This document shows positions 38,901-49,320 of a stretch of 64,000 nucleotides of DNA, one piece after another; position 1 is the first letter of the stretch; each line of letters opens with the position of its first letter. The stretch lies in assembly GCF_910592395.1 (NCBI RefSeq), contig NC_088311.1, forward strand, positions 1,180,501 to 1,244,500, in the 5' to 3' direction. The position numbers and the translations under genes were made by a program. This DNA is from Lineus longissimus. Taxonomy: Eukaryota; Nemertea; Pilidiophora; Heteronemertea; Lineidae. Under the pieces are notes generated by a model that saw nothing but the letters and a program-made list of their open reading frames with translations, was not told the DNA's origin and ran no database searches.

Positions 38901-41900
38901 TACAATATATGTGTCAGATCATGACAATAATCATATGGGAGGGGATTTTTAGAGGACTGAGCCATACACATCCAGTTGGGAGTATGACGATCTGGTTTGA
39001 TTCCGGATGCGGATGCGGAAGAGATCTAAGTATTTCAAAAGAGATCGAGAAGCCAAGCCTGCTGTTACCAAATACACGTTGAACAAATGGAGCATCCGGT
39101 GTTATATTTTCTATGTAAAAGGCTCGATAAGCCAAGAGTCGTCAATAGTAACAACCGGAACTGAAGATTACTATGTGGATCTCCTTACGAGATAAACTGG
39201 CCTCTGATGAGTGGGTGCTCCGATCTGATCTGACGGAATCGGGAGAAAATGAGATTATTGACTGACTGAATCAGGAATGTGTAACTCGTTGAAACACATG
39301 TTTCAGACAAGTCTGAATCAGCAAAGAAAAGACTAGTTCTTTGAAATGGCTACGACCTAACACATAGCTTGAAGGGTTAGTTAGCTTCGTCGTCTTTGTC
39401 AATACCTTTCGTTAAATCAGTATATTTCTATTAGTGGGAGAGGAACTAATAAAAGTGTTCCTGCCAGCAAGCAGCAGGCGGGAGGCGACGCCAATCCTCT
39501 GCGTCAGAAGCGTTGATACCAAGTAAGACCTTATGATTTTATCACCCGCAGTAAGAAATTTCCCAATCTCAGGGAACCATACCGTGCCACCGTGCTCCTC
39601 TTCTTAAAAATGAATTGAACCTGGAATGAGCGATCCTTCCATTTCCAAACTAAGATTAAAATTGACTTCCAGTTCACCTGGCAGGAATAGACTATGTTTC
39701 GGTTTCTTTTTGTTTGGCTGATATCCTATTCCTTGCCTGGCGGGAAATATCGAGAGTGAATGGTGCAGAGATATCGCGACTAATAACCTTTATTGATACG
39801 AGGTTAATACAAAGTCATAGTGGGCGACAACGGTGGTGGGTGGGCTGTTATTGTAATCGTTATCGAAATACTAAAAGGCTACTGGCAATGATTCCACACA
39901 TGGATTGAATTCGCTGTCCTGAATCTAACAGATACAACACTGACGAGATCCCCTTAAAACAAATCGGAAATCGAAGAAAACAGGAGAGTTCTATAGAAGT
40001 TGATACATCGACCAGGAATCCTGAGTGGCTTAAATTACAGCTCATTGTCTCTATCATTTGAAGGGTATAAATGATCCCAAGGCCAGTCGGTAAACCAACT
40101 CGGGACCATGCATTTCGTCAATAGTTGTGACGTAGGTATAAATGTTGGTCATCAGGTAGAGACCAAGGTAAAATCAACATTCCACGCCATGGCAAACAGG
40201 CGGGTAAAACATGGGTGTCTTGCCGCTGCGCCCCAGATACATTCCCGACAATAAGTAGGTGATTGCTGGCAAATATCAATAGTTTATGAACTATGGACAC
40301 AACATCAAATCTGGTCACGGATTCTCTTAACATCCTTCAAAACCCTCTCACGTTGCAAAAGACAGGTGGGTTAATAAAAGTGTATTGGTTGTATCGGAAA
40401 CCATCTGGAGCGGATGAAAACCTACATCTGGCCGGAACAGGTCACATATTTGGCGTTCATGGAGGTGCATGCGATTAGAGACAGAACAATTTACTGTCAC
40501 ATTTTCATGAAATTGACAAAGCAAGATCGTCTCTGTTTTTATCCGTAAACCAATATTGATGATAAGTACGTACGCATCGAAACCATCCCTGCGGGCAATC
40601 AAAGTCGTTCTGTTTTTCGCATTGTCTTTGATACGCTGCCCAGGGCCCTCTGCATGTTTGGTGCCGGGTAGCTACTACGTTATTTGAAGACTTACTGCTT
40701 ATGATTATGATAAGATCGACATGATAGTGGTGATGTCAACCCATCCAAAAAACGAGTTTTGCATTGGTTTTGTTCTATTAATGATATCCACCTTTGCATA
40801 TGAACTTCCTTTGATCGCACGAGGACATTTCCAACCAATTTCAAAGGGTTATCTTCCCATTGCGAGACTTGACCTTCGCCATCTTCTGATCGACAGTTTT
40901 GATGAACTTCTTTCCATAATGGAGGTACCTGACGAATGAGATCATCGGAAAAAGGACTAAACGATCCACATTAGAACCATACCTGTCAAACAAAATCCCA
41001 GCAATAACTAAATAGAAATCGATTTATCTGAATCTACCGCAAAAACGGTCTTAGCATGATGTTAAACGAACAAGGAGATTTAGGCTCAGGTGTAATGTAT
41101 ACTAAACGGCTTATGGTTGTGATGGGAAAGGTAAAATTAATGCGAGAATGTGACATTTTCAAATGGCACATCCATCAAAGACGGAGGACCTCATATCGAG
41201 ACCAATACGCTTTCCGTGTACGTCGTGCGTCACTTTTTTCTTCAGAGGAAAGTTGCATTGTTGATGCGGTAATCTGAGACATCAGCACGCCGTGTCTTAC
41301 GGTAGCTTCATTAAAGTAAGACATTGCTCGTGTGGGCCATTGAGTTTTCAGCACGCCTTAGCTAATTCAGACGTCAGTAAAACCGATGTTGAGTGATAGG
41401 ATATGCGGACAGAATCAGAAAAGTGCATGTCAAAAGCGACGGCTGTTTATATTTATGTCAATGGGCAACCAGGGTAGTTGACGAATATCAATGTGGAAGA
41501 ACAGAAAGGAACGTGCTGTCATCGGTATTGGACTGGATTACGCTATCTGGTTGCACAAGACATTTTGAGTTTGTGACATATTATGATATGCAACCAAATT
41601 CAACATTGGCTGTTGCAAGTGTTCGAGTTCGCGACAAAGCTGTGTAGTATTCTACGCCTTGCTCAAGAGAGTTCTTCAGATGGCCCAGAGTTCACCCCAC
41701 ACGTTGTGCTCTCACCTACAGGTGAGAAGAGGCATGCTGTTTTCTTTCTTTCTGTATGCCCTCTCGTGAAAATTTAATGGAAAAGCAGCAAATGGAGTTT
41801 GATTTGTTTCAAACTCCCAACCAATGAATAACCTTAAAATCTATCAGGGTAATAGAGCAATACATTTCATCAGCTTAAGAGCTCATTTGTCGTCGTCTAT

Positions 41901-44900
41901 TATCCTAATTACTGATGACAAGGCTTGAGTGCCACAATCTATTAGGAGGGTTATAACTCCTCATCGCCCTAAATCCATGGCCTTCATTTCTATTTCATCA
42001 GCAATATTTCACTAAAGATTATCTCAGTCATGGAAAATTTGAGAAAAATGTGTTTTTTTTAAATTCCTCGTTTCTTGCGTGACATAATACTCTACGATGG
42101 GGGGAGGGGATGAGTCTGGTTGTATCGCTGCGCATCCTTTCAATTTGGGCGTTAACCCGCAAATTGGAAACAATGTTATGGCTTAGAATATAAAACGTAT
42201 TATCTAAAAGCACTGTTTTAAACCTTAATGACGTCGAAAATTGGCCAACAGAACGACGCATTCACATTTTAGTGTTGTTGTGTTGTGAGTGAAGTGAAGT
42301 GAAGCAGGAAAGAAGTTCCAGCGATCCGCCGAGAAGCAATTACTTGTTGAGTCAGAATGGTATGAGTTACCCGGACTTCTGTGGTAATGTCGATATAGAA
42401 ATTGAAAGTCTTCAAACAGTTGAGAGAAACATTGAGACACGGATATCTTTGCAAAGCAATCATAAACACGTAAAGAAGTAAGATACGAATCCGCGTCGCT
42501 TTGTTCTAGATGCCCAGTAACCAGTTAGAGAGTCACTGTCGCTTTGTCACGGGTGCCTAAAGTCCATTCATAAATGTTATGTCCGCATCGTTTGGGGCTC
42601 TGGAGGGCAAACGTCTTGTCGGATTTCTTTAAGTTTTTTATTGATCCTTGCCTCATTCTACCAATGTTCCATCTCGAAATCTCCCGTCGATGGTGGTGTT
42701 CCATTGATCTGTGTGGATAAACTGGACCACGCTTCAACCTTGGTAATTGCAGATCGTTACAAAATCAATGGGAAACTTGAATAAAGTGCCAAGGTCTCTC
42801 ATTCTTTCTCGGTGAATCCAATACCTGAGATTGTCAGCATTAACTATAATCACAAAACCACTGATATTTGCCCGGCTCTCCCCCACTTCGTATCTATTTA
42901 CATTCATCCCGATTCGATCTCAATGATGAATGAGTGGGTAAATATATTTATTTCGCTGCGTTCTCTGTTCATATACAGTACGTTGACCATGGCTAGAGGT
43001 TCCGGAATTAACGTTCTTCGTATAATTGGTTAAGAGGCTTCTTCAAAGGCGTTTGGGTCGAGATCTACTTCAACAATGAACATCCTATCAGTGAATTTGA
43101 TCCAATGTTCTCAGTCATTACCTGATGCGATTGATTGGATTCAAACCGTGATTGATCTATCAATCTGTGGGAGACTGGCTGATTGCCTAAAGCATTTACA
43201 ACCTGCTAGACCTTTTACAGGTGTTTGCTTGCGATTGATCAAGTGTCATGTGAAGAGGAGAGTGTTTCTGGCTTCAGACCGTATCAGCTGCGGCAGTGTG
43301 TGGGCAAAGCATAGATATCGCTTCCACCTTTCATTTGAACCCTCACCTTTTCGAGCCAAGATGGTGTTTAGATATGAACTTGCTGTTGATGAGGGTTCTT
43401 AGAACAGTAATCACTTATCTTGGTTTTTTTCAGTTGGACATCTCCGCCATTTTTTCAAATGGGGATATTCTTCTGGTCCCTCTGCTGATTTCATAACTTT
43501 AAAACTTTCTGCTATGATATATAAACACATAAATATAACCAGGAAATATGAATCGAATACAGAACGTATGAGCTTCCATCCACAATTGAGTCAAAGGCTA
43601 AGGTGATGCGGTTAATTTGCCGCATACTTTTTTGAAAAACGATATCTAAAAGCCGAGTCAGAAACGAACCCATCGTTGAAAGAGAGGCAACCAATAGACC
43701 ACACAACTTATTCCCGATCATCAGTTTTTAAACTCGTTATGGGGCAAAGTCACTATTTAAACGGAGAATTGCGTGCTCCACCTCCATTCGAATTCAATCA
43801 ATACTTTTTTCCTCTTTCACTGGCAGATGCATTATTCTGCTTCATGGTTATTGATGAAGGAATAATCACCTCTGAGATGTTTGGAAGGAGCAGTTTGTTC
43901 TAATTAGACGATGGCTCCAATAGGGTGATACCAATTCATTAAAGTGACAACATGGACATCTCCTCTCAGGAATGTTCAACACTCCCTGATCTGTGGAGGG
44001 AACTCAACTGTAAATTGCATGTTATCTTCTACCTACCACACTACTGAATGCACTTGGGTCTAAGACAAGAACTGCGATTGCTCTTTAGAATGATAGCGTT
44101 TAAAGTTAAATTGAAGTATTGAATGAATTCCACGTTGCTGCTTGAACCAAACTGGAATATCATTGATACAGGGAAATCTAAGTTTTGTTAATCGGTTGAT
44201 AGAAAGCTAAAATTTGTTACTTCAGCAGCCTAAACGTTCACAATAGCCCATTGACAATAATTTAAGGAGGTCATCAGATTTCCAAATATTACCAATATTG
44301 TCCATCATGTTTACCATTGTAAGAGCAGACGATAGGGTAGTCATCTCCTTGTTGACATGCAAGGAGGCAAATGTTTGCCTGTCTGCCATTTCTTCTCTCA
44401 TTAGTCAGGCCAATTGACAAAGGCCAGTTAGATTCCGGTGACTGTCCATCGGTTGTGAGCCGACTGGCTAATTTGGGTCACTGCGGTAGATGATGGGGAA
44501 GAGATCACATCATCGTTGCTCTCAGTCATTCTCTGTTGCGAAAAAAACACTTGCCACTGGAATATATTCAGGCAATTCATGAGGCACATATTCAGATGTC
44601 TGCCTACCAGTGCTCATTAGCCCGGCCACTTGTCAAACGGTACAGCGGATTCCGCTGACCAGACAAGGCAACATGCTGACTAGCTGGTTAATGTGGGTCA
44701 CTACAGAAAACAAATGGCAAAAGATCACATCAACAGCCAAACTCGTTTTTTAGAAGCTAATTTTGCCTGAAAAAAACTATTATCCTCATAAAATCTGCAA
44801 GCCTGAAGACATGACTAAACATATTTCTGCTCCAGCGTCTCAACTCCCTAGACGAACTCTAAATCAGCATGATTGCTGCCAATTTGTTGCCCAATTTTAG

Positions 44901-45884
44901 AAAGAGAAATAGCGTGCAGGGGCATTCTTTTGCTAGTCATGTTAGGGTTCCAACATTGTAAGAAGGAAAAGTTGAGGAGTCGTGGTCTGAGAAATGAATA
45001 TGAAATGTTGGCCGTCGGTTTGTTCCGTGTAGGCGCATGCTGTGATTGTCACTAGTCACTGATGGTAGTGTGTGAAATAATGCTATGTTTCCTGAACCAA
45101 CGAAAAGATGTCAATACCTATTTACGAAATATAGTAGGCCTTATTCCTTTACTTGACCAGCTACTGAATGGGCCGGTACACTCTCTAGAGTGACACCCCA
45201 TGAAATGTATACTGAGAAGTTAAATACCGTGCACAAAGTAACGACGGAACCATAGACTAACTGCGAGCTGCATCTTTCACCAGGACGAATAGTTCCTCAA
45301 GTCTACATGTACCTGCAGCAGATCTATTTGGTTAATCACCCTTGAATTGGTGAAACGAAGACTATTGGTTACTGTAAACTTATCTTACAAGTTGGGAGGG
45401 TGTACTTCTTGACGCTTTCTAACGCATGCATTTTCAGTATCATCAAATTGTGGCAATTCTGACCGAATCTTTTCAAAACTTCCATTACTTGGGTTAAAAC
45501 GACTAAAGATTAAAACAATTGTCTTACCTTGATCGGTACACAGATAAGTATAAGAAGGAGATCCGCCGATGCCAGGCTGGTGAGGAATATATTGGTGACA
45601 TTTTGCATCATTCGGAACCTTGCGATGGAGAATATCACCAAGGCGTTGCCAATCACCCCGACCAATAAAATGATTCCGTAGACTATCCCGCTGGGGATCA
45701 CCTCTTCCAAGGGTATCTTAAAGGAGTCCGAGGCATCATATTCGTACACGTAATCCTCTTCGTAAGGGCATCCCTCAGGGTTCGTACATGTGATGTTCGC
45801 AGAAGGGGAGTAGACGATGTACTCCGGGGGCTCGGTAGGTAAGGGACCCCGACAATCCGGAGAGAAATAGTAATAGTTTTCCAT
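8598..45884 (-). CDS. Class A (rhodopsin-like) neuropeptide-type GPCR, 444 aa in six coding exons over 37 kb
   Basis: I rebuilt this gene from six minus-strand exons: 45884-45528, 19749-19628, 16179-16056, 13146-12926, 12461-12344 and 8990-8598. The sum is 1335 bases, exactly 445 codons with the stop, and every junction keeps frame (phases 0, 2, 0, 2, 0). Landmarks are N80 (TM1 GN), D108 (TM2 LxxxD), C135 and C221 (TM3/ECL2 disulfide), E159-R160-Y161 (DRY variant), W187 (TM4), P246 (TM5), C329-W330-x-P332 (TM6 CWxP) and N371-P-x-x-Y375 (TM7). The acidic, Tyr-rich N-terminus has an N-I-T glycosylation site at N30. The tail has cysteines after helix 8 that could be palmitoylated. It resembles peptide receptors annotated in invertebrates as QRFP-, galanin- or cholecystokinin-receptor-like. 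The ligand is unknown and I give no symbol. As a class A GPCR it should act at the plasma membrane through G proteins. Confidence 0.9.
8991..12343 (-). other. GPCR intron 5
   Basis: This 3.35-kb intron lies between the ICL3 and TM6 exons. Nothing else was recognised inside it on either strand. Confidence 0.8.
12344..12461 (-). CDS. GPCR exon 5: ICL3
   Basis: The acceptor is TTCAATTGCAG and the donor is CAG|GTAAAC. It encodes residues 276-314 and the last base of residue 275, a Ser/Asn-rich then Lys/Arg-rich third intracellular loop with likely phosphorylation sites. The exon is 118 bases and keeps frame with both neighbours. Skipping it would break the frame, so it is probably constitutive. 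Confidence 0.85.
12926..13146 (-). CDS. GPCR exon 4: ECL2, TM5, start of ICL3
   Basis: The acceptor is CTTCCTTTTCAG and the donor is AA|GTAAGT. It encodes residues 202-274, including ECL2 Cys221 in Y-W-C, a long TM5 with Pro246, and C-R-E-L-W at the TM5 base. Reading through the donor meets an immediate TAA. Confidence 0.9.
13147..16055 (-). other. GPCR intron 3
   Basis: This 2.9-kb intron contains a tRNA-like SINE-type fragment at about 13410-13520. The rest shows only short, unrecognised open readings. Confidence 0.8.
13410..13520 (-). mobile_element. Degenerate tRNA-derived SINE-like fragment
   Basis: On the minus strand the stretch contains G-A-C-T-G-G-C-G, then a TCATGAGGTCCCC block, then ATTCGAACC, close to a Pol III B box (GTTCGANNC). 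A good A box is lacking and a tRNA cloverleaf does not form, so it is not a tRNA gene. The order of blocks resembles the 5' head of tRNA-derived SINEs. The ends are approximate. Confidence 0.35.
16056..16179 (-). CDS. GPCR exon 3: end of TM3, ICL2, TM4
   Basis: The acceptor is TTTTACTTCAG and the donor is CAG|GTAAGA. It supplies the last base of R160, then Y-Y-A-I-L-H-P-M, basic ICL2 and the TM4 helix with Trp187, ending at Q201. A split Arg codon (AG|A) is a common intron position at this DRY-type motif. Confidence 0.92.
16180..19627 (-). other. GPCR intron 2
   Basis: This 3.45-kb intron interrupts the Arg codon of the ERY motif. It contains poly-T and poly-A stretches near 18330-18420. No other gene was seen. 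Confidence 0.8.
19628..19749 (-). CDS. GPCR exon 2: ECL1 and TM3
   Basis: The acceptor is TTTCTTTGCAG and the donor is AG|GTACGTG. It encodes residues 120-159 and two bases of R160, with the ECL1 Trp128, the TM3 Cys135 and the E of the ERY motif. A longer open reading in a shifted frame covers the same bases and is spurious. Confidence 0.92.
21479..21496. repeat. C-rich homopolymer tract (12 C, T, 5 C)
   Basis: This is a simple low-complexity tract on the plus strand in GPCR intron 1. Confidence 0.9.
34915..34927. repeat. Homopolymer run of 13 C
   Basis: This is a simple low-complexity tract in GPCR intron 1. Confidence 0.9.
36654..36832 (-). CDS. Candidate terminal coding exon of an unrecognised membrane protein
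   Basis: A strong acceptor (ACGTTCTCCCCTAG) opens a frame of two bases plus 58 codons that ends in TGA. It encodes a polar stretch with Trp, then a hydrophobic helix with C-N-W-F-S-A-F-I-F-Y-Y-L-S-F, then a short basic tail. The pattern W-x2-A-F-x-F then L-S-F recalls the last membrane helix of Frag1/DRAM/Sfk1 (TMEM150/PGAP2) proteins, but this is only a motif-level resemblance. Its phase (1) does not fit GPCR exon 1 (0), so it is not an alternative end of that receptor. No upstream exon was found. It could be a nested gene, a pseudogene fragment or chance. Confidence 0.28.
37000..37233 (+). CDS. Candidate small cysteine-rich secreted peptide ORF, 77 aa, or first exon of one
   Basis: The ATG follows a splice-acceptor-like tract (CTCCTTCCTGCAG) by four bases. 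The product has a hydrophobic N-terminus of about 24 residues that could be a signal peptide. Then come seven cysteines within 36 residues (spacing C-x6-CC-x8-C-x2-C-x4-C-x9-C) and a hydrophobic, Trp-containing end. A possible donor (GC|GTACAT) lies inside the last third, so the exon may end before the listed stop. It is antisense to the GPCR intron. I recognise no family. Chance is a real alternative for an ORF this short. Confidence 0.3.
   Translation: MQISCLALCCSVVGVLALMRFAMGLPGGCSNQLVYCCSGGIQYEKCPTCDSVVCPTEAEIVACFAYIFIWRWVKQNG
44363..44734. repeat. Diverged direct duplication, two copies of about 150 bp
   Basis: Copies at about 44363-44515 and 44581-44734 share the block order GTCTGCC...CTCATTAG...GGCCA-TTG-CAAA...GATTCCG-TGAC...CTGG-TAAT-TGGGTCACT...AGATCACATCA. 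They are offset by about 220 bases with many substitutions. There is no coding potential. It could be an old segmental duplication or two units of a dispersed repeat. Confidence 0.55.
45528..45884 (-). CDS. GPCR exon 1: N-terminus, TM1, TM2
   Basis: It encodes residues 1-119, ending at ...C-V-P-I-K just after TM2, with donor GTAAGA in phase 0. The ATG has A at -3 and G at +4. The open reading runs five codons past the donor before a stop, so the splice site, not the stop, ends the exon. Confidence 0.9.
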
Positions 45885-47391
45885 ATTTCACTCAGAGGTT
45901 CTGAGTAATCCAAACCTGTATTGAACTGTATTGAGCATGTTGATATTTCGAAGATTGATAAACAATATGAATAGATTTGAGCATTGATTTGGACTATAAA
46001 AGTTCCAATCCTGCACCCACGAGAGCCTTACGGCACAACTACACACCTAACTTAACCTCAAATCATTACATCTTTAATCCGAAAGCAGGACAGTGATTTT
46101 TTTAGATGCGAAGTTAGACTCACTGTACGGTCAAGGCTTCTGTTACCTGCTCATTACTTACGGAGTACCGTGTGAACTAAGTCAACAATACTGACCTAAA
46201 CATTAATCCGTAGACTTTACATTCCGTTGATGATACATTCTCACTGAACGAGAGACAGTTGTGAACTTTGTATTTCCTTTAACAACTTTTTTCGTTCCTC
46301 CGAAATATCAGCAGATCCGCGAAAACGTTTCCTGAACACAAATCAACCATGAAAATGTAAGTATTGACTCGTAAAACGCACAGGTTTAATCAAACAGAGT
46401 CTGTCATTCAGTTAACTTTGATGTGTTTTAGCTAAGTCAGAAAAGTAAACATTCCAAGCAGAGTACAGATAGCATTAGGCCTGTCCTTCTCAAGAACGAA
46501 GTGAAGACACTTGAACCAATCGCTGAATTACAATGAACCGTTAATATCTTTGAATATGACCATACCAATTGGCTGTGGCCGATCGATCTACGCTGAGGTT
46601 TATTGGACGATATCGTTTGCCGCTAAACCGTTCTCCTGCGACGACAGCTGTTGATATCCACTCTTTTGCCCCGATCCGTCAAACTATTAAGAACTCGTAA
46701 CAATCCACAATCGGCTTTTGAGATTATTCACCAGTTCTTCCGAAGCTGGACCAACTAATCCACTGTTCAATAACTTCAATCCCGATAATCAAACCTTACT
46801 TTATAGAGGCAATGCAATGGCGAAAACCCTTTGAAGAAGATTTCATCAATGTATTTCCCAAGTGAGTATCTCTTCAGAGGGGAAAAGCTTGATTAAGCTA
46901 TAAAAAGTTTCAGAGGGCGTTTTATTCACCTAACTAGTTCCAATTCCCTTCCAGCAAAGTGAATTGTCCTGCAGTGTTCGCAGAGGAATAAGATAATCTA
47001 GTGGGGAGTGCAAAATCCTGCATTTAAGAATGTCTGCTCAAGCAATCATACACGAATCTGTTCCGCTGTGATAACAATTAATCCCCAGTGACTGCCTTAC
47101 ATCCGAGGTTCACTATCAATAACTGACATTAACCACATATGTTGCCGAAGAGTGCAGACTATTCCACGATGTCCCAAAGAATTTCATCCTCAAAGAAAAG
47201 ACACTTGCCAAACCAGATTATGGATCATTAAAGTGTCCTCCACTGAAGCGTTCCCAAGGTCGTAATAAAGACAACAGTATAAAATGATGGCACTGAGGAT
47301 AAATATCACCAGAGAATTTGTTTATTTTATACCTAAACACTTGTTAAACTACTTTCTTCTCGCGAGTTTGAAGAATCGTCGATAGCCGTAC

Positions 47392-47470
47392 CTCGGGTGA
47401 AGTCGGCGTACACCTGATCGGCTGAGACGCGATCGTGTGTCTGTTACAGCGTTCTAACAGCTCATTTATA
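47392..47470 (-). promoter_or_regulatory. Possible TATA promoter and 5' UTR exon of the six-exon GPCR gene
   Basis: On the minus strand a TATAAAT (47470-47464) lies about 75 bases before a donor-like GAG|GTACGG whose last exonic base is 47392. A start site 25-30 bases past the TATA would make a noncoding exon of roughly 50 bases. Acceptor-like AG sites occur just before the coding exon (for example GGATTACTCAG, about 20 bases before the ATG), so a 1.5-kb 5' UTR intron would fit. This is inferred from signals only. Confidence 0.3.
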
Positions 47471-48749
47471 CTTGTGAGTCAGCCACGTCATCTACGTTCT
47501 CTAGAGAAAATTTCGTTATCGACGGTAATCGAACCTTGCTAGTATCAATATACTGGTTATCATTTACAAAACTGTGACATGCTTTTTAACAAAACACAAT
47601 TTGCTGTAGGGCAGCGGATCATCACAGCTCGTTTTAGATAACTTTACCGCTGTTATCAAATGTTCTTTCTCCGTATGTCGCCATCAGCGTTTAGTTGCAG
47701 TGTTAAACTCTAGGGACCGATTGGGTGACATTTCAGATCGCTACCGTACAATCTTCCATCTGTTTGACAGTTTGAACTGAAGGTAATACGGTAAAAAGAA
47801 CATGACTATAGATACTGAGGTGTGGATTGGTCTTATAATCCGCAAGAGTTCTTTTCGTTTTCTGAAAGGCCAGAAACTCCAAGTCAATCTATGTAATCAT
47901 GGAGGTTACCTGGCCTTGTACACTGTTGAAATATAAGAAAGTTGTTGAAAGATGAGAAAGTAATAATGTAGCTGGTGCGTATGTTTGACTCATTGCGGTT
48001 CTTCATGATGAGTTGTTGAATATTTCGTCTGAAAACTAAACAAGAAGTCGAATGTTTTGCAAGATTGATGTTTAAGAGGTGTCTGCAATTATCCTAAGAG
48101 TAATACCTATGCAAATTCTATAGTAAACTCCTAATGCTATCATCAACTTTGCTTTGCATATAACTTGAATTAATAACACTTGATGATTTCGTTCATATTC
48201 GAAAGTTGCTGTTAAGAGCATCCATATCATCGACAAGCTATATTGCTATGCACTACTTGATTAGGATTGATATAACTAGCATTGGGATTCAATGCAACAA
48301 AATCACATGTGCCCAAATCAAAGCCAGCAGGAGATCGAATAGTTAATGTATTTCTCCTTTGAACACCTGTTTATCTTATACAAACTAGTGTCACTCAAGA
48401 CACTGATGTACAACAAGCGTATACCGTTCACCAAACGGGTGTTTGCGAGGGTGGTGTAATGGTTATTATCATCAAAACACCGGGGGACGCGATATCAATT
48501 TGACAAGAGAGGTCATTATCATTTGACAAGGTCTGTCCTGTGATCAGGCGACAGGAATGATAATGGTTGCGAATTATTGGGCTTGTGTGTTAGCTATTAC
48601 TATATCCGTTACGTCCTTGGAGGATAATCAGGCCAAATTATCCCTTCGAGTCGATCTTCGTATCCATCAAAAAGACGTTGCTTAGAATTCGGCGAAGTTT
48701 ATTGTGCTGCCGGTATGCGATGTTATAAAACAAGGGCGTTGAGCATGGG

Positions 48750-49320
48750 GCTAATTGCGTAGTGTTTAATGATTCGACGATGATCGTTTGGGGACCAGGG
48801 TTTGCGTTCTATCACCCCATTGGCTTCTGTTGCTAATGCGGAAAGTCATCATCCGTTTCACTATTAAGGGTAATCAGACGTTTCATCCCCAGGAGTAGAT
48901 ATGGCTGTTTAGTTGTCCTGATTGCGTATTGTTAACTTCTACTGCAGTAGAATGACAATCGTCGGCTGTTAGTGTCGGAACAGACAGTGGAGGAAAATCA
49001 TACCCATTTTTATCATTGAGGGGTAATTTCACCTCTGGAGTAGAAGTGCTGAATGGATGTACATCATTTGCACGGATTGCATATTGTTTATTCGCACAGG
49101 GCTACGGTCACTGCCAAGACAATCAATCAATGGTGTGTATCACAGATTGTTTGCTGTAAATGATGATACGGCGGGTTGAAATGATATCCGTTTTCGTCCT
49201 TGAAACAGTAATTTGGTGCATCCATCCCGATGGTTAATCATGACTTCCATCCCATGGATGAGTACCGTGACGTTGTACATTTGATTGCTGATTGCATATT
49301 AGTAGTGTTATTCGCACTAG
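48750..49320. repeat. Degenerate tandem repeat, unit about 155-205 bp, 3-4 copies
   Basis: The anchor ATTGC(G/A)TA(T/G)T recurs at about 48755, 48923, 49077 and 49285, with TTATTCGCAC following the last two. Between anchors the order TCAT-ATCCGTTT...CATT-AGGGGTAAT...GGAGTAGA recurs with substitutions. The spacing varies (about 165, 155 and 208), so this is a decayed array, not a clean satellite. Confidence 0.5.

Larger units (their letters stand above)
19750..45527 (-). other. GPCR intron 1 (25.8 kb)
   Basis: This is the largest intron in the window. It is A/T-rich, with pure C runs at 21479-21490 and 34915-34927. It contains a candidate terminal coding exon (36654-36832, minus), a candidate cysteine-rich ORF (37000-37233, plus) and a diverged 220-bp direct duplication (44363-44734). 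Other open readings, up to about 157 codons, have no motif and often lack an ATG. Confidence 0.75.

Noticed and set aside
39860-40057. Possible upstream exon for the orphan terminal exon (D-S-G motif and hydrophobic run)
   Set aside because: The resemblance to DRAM-type proteins is a few residues only, spacing is wrong and a stop follows at once.
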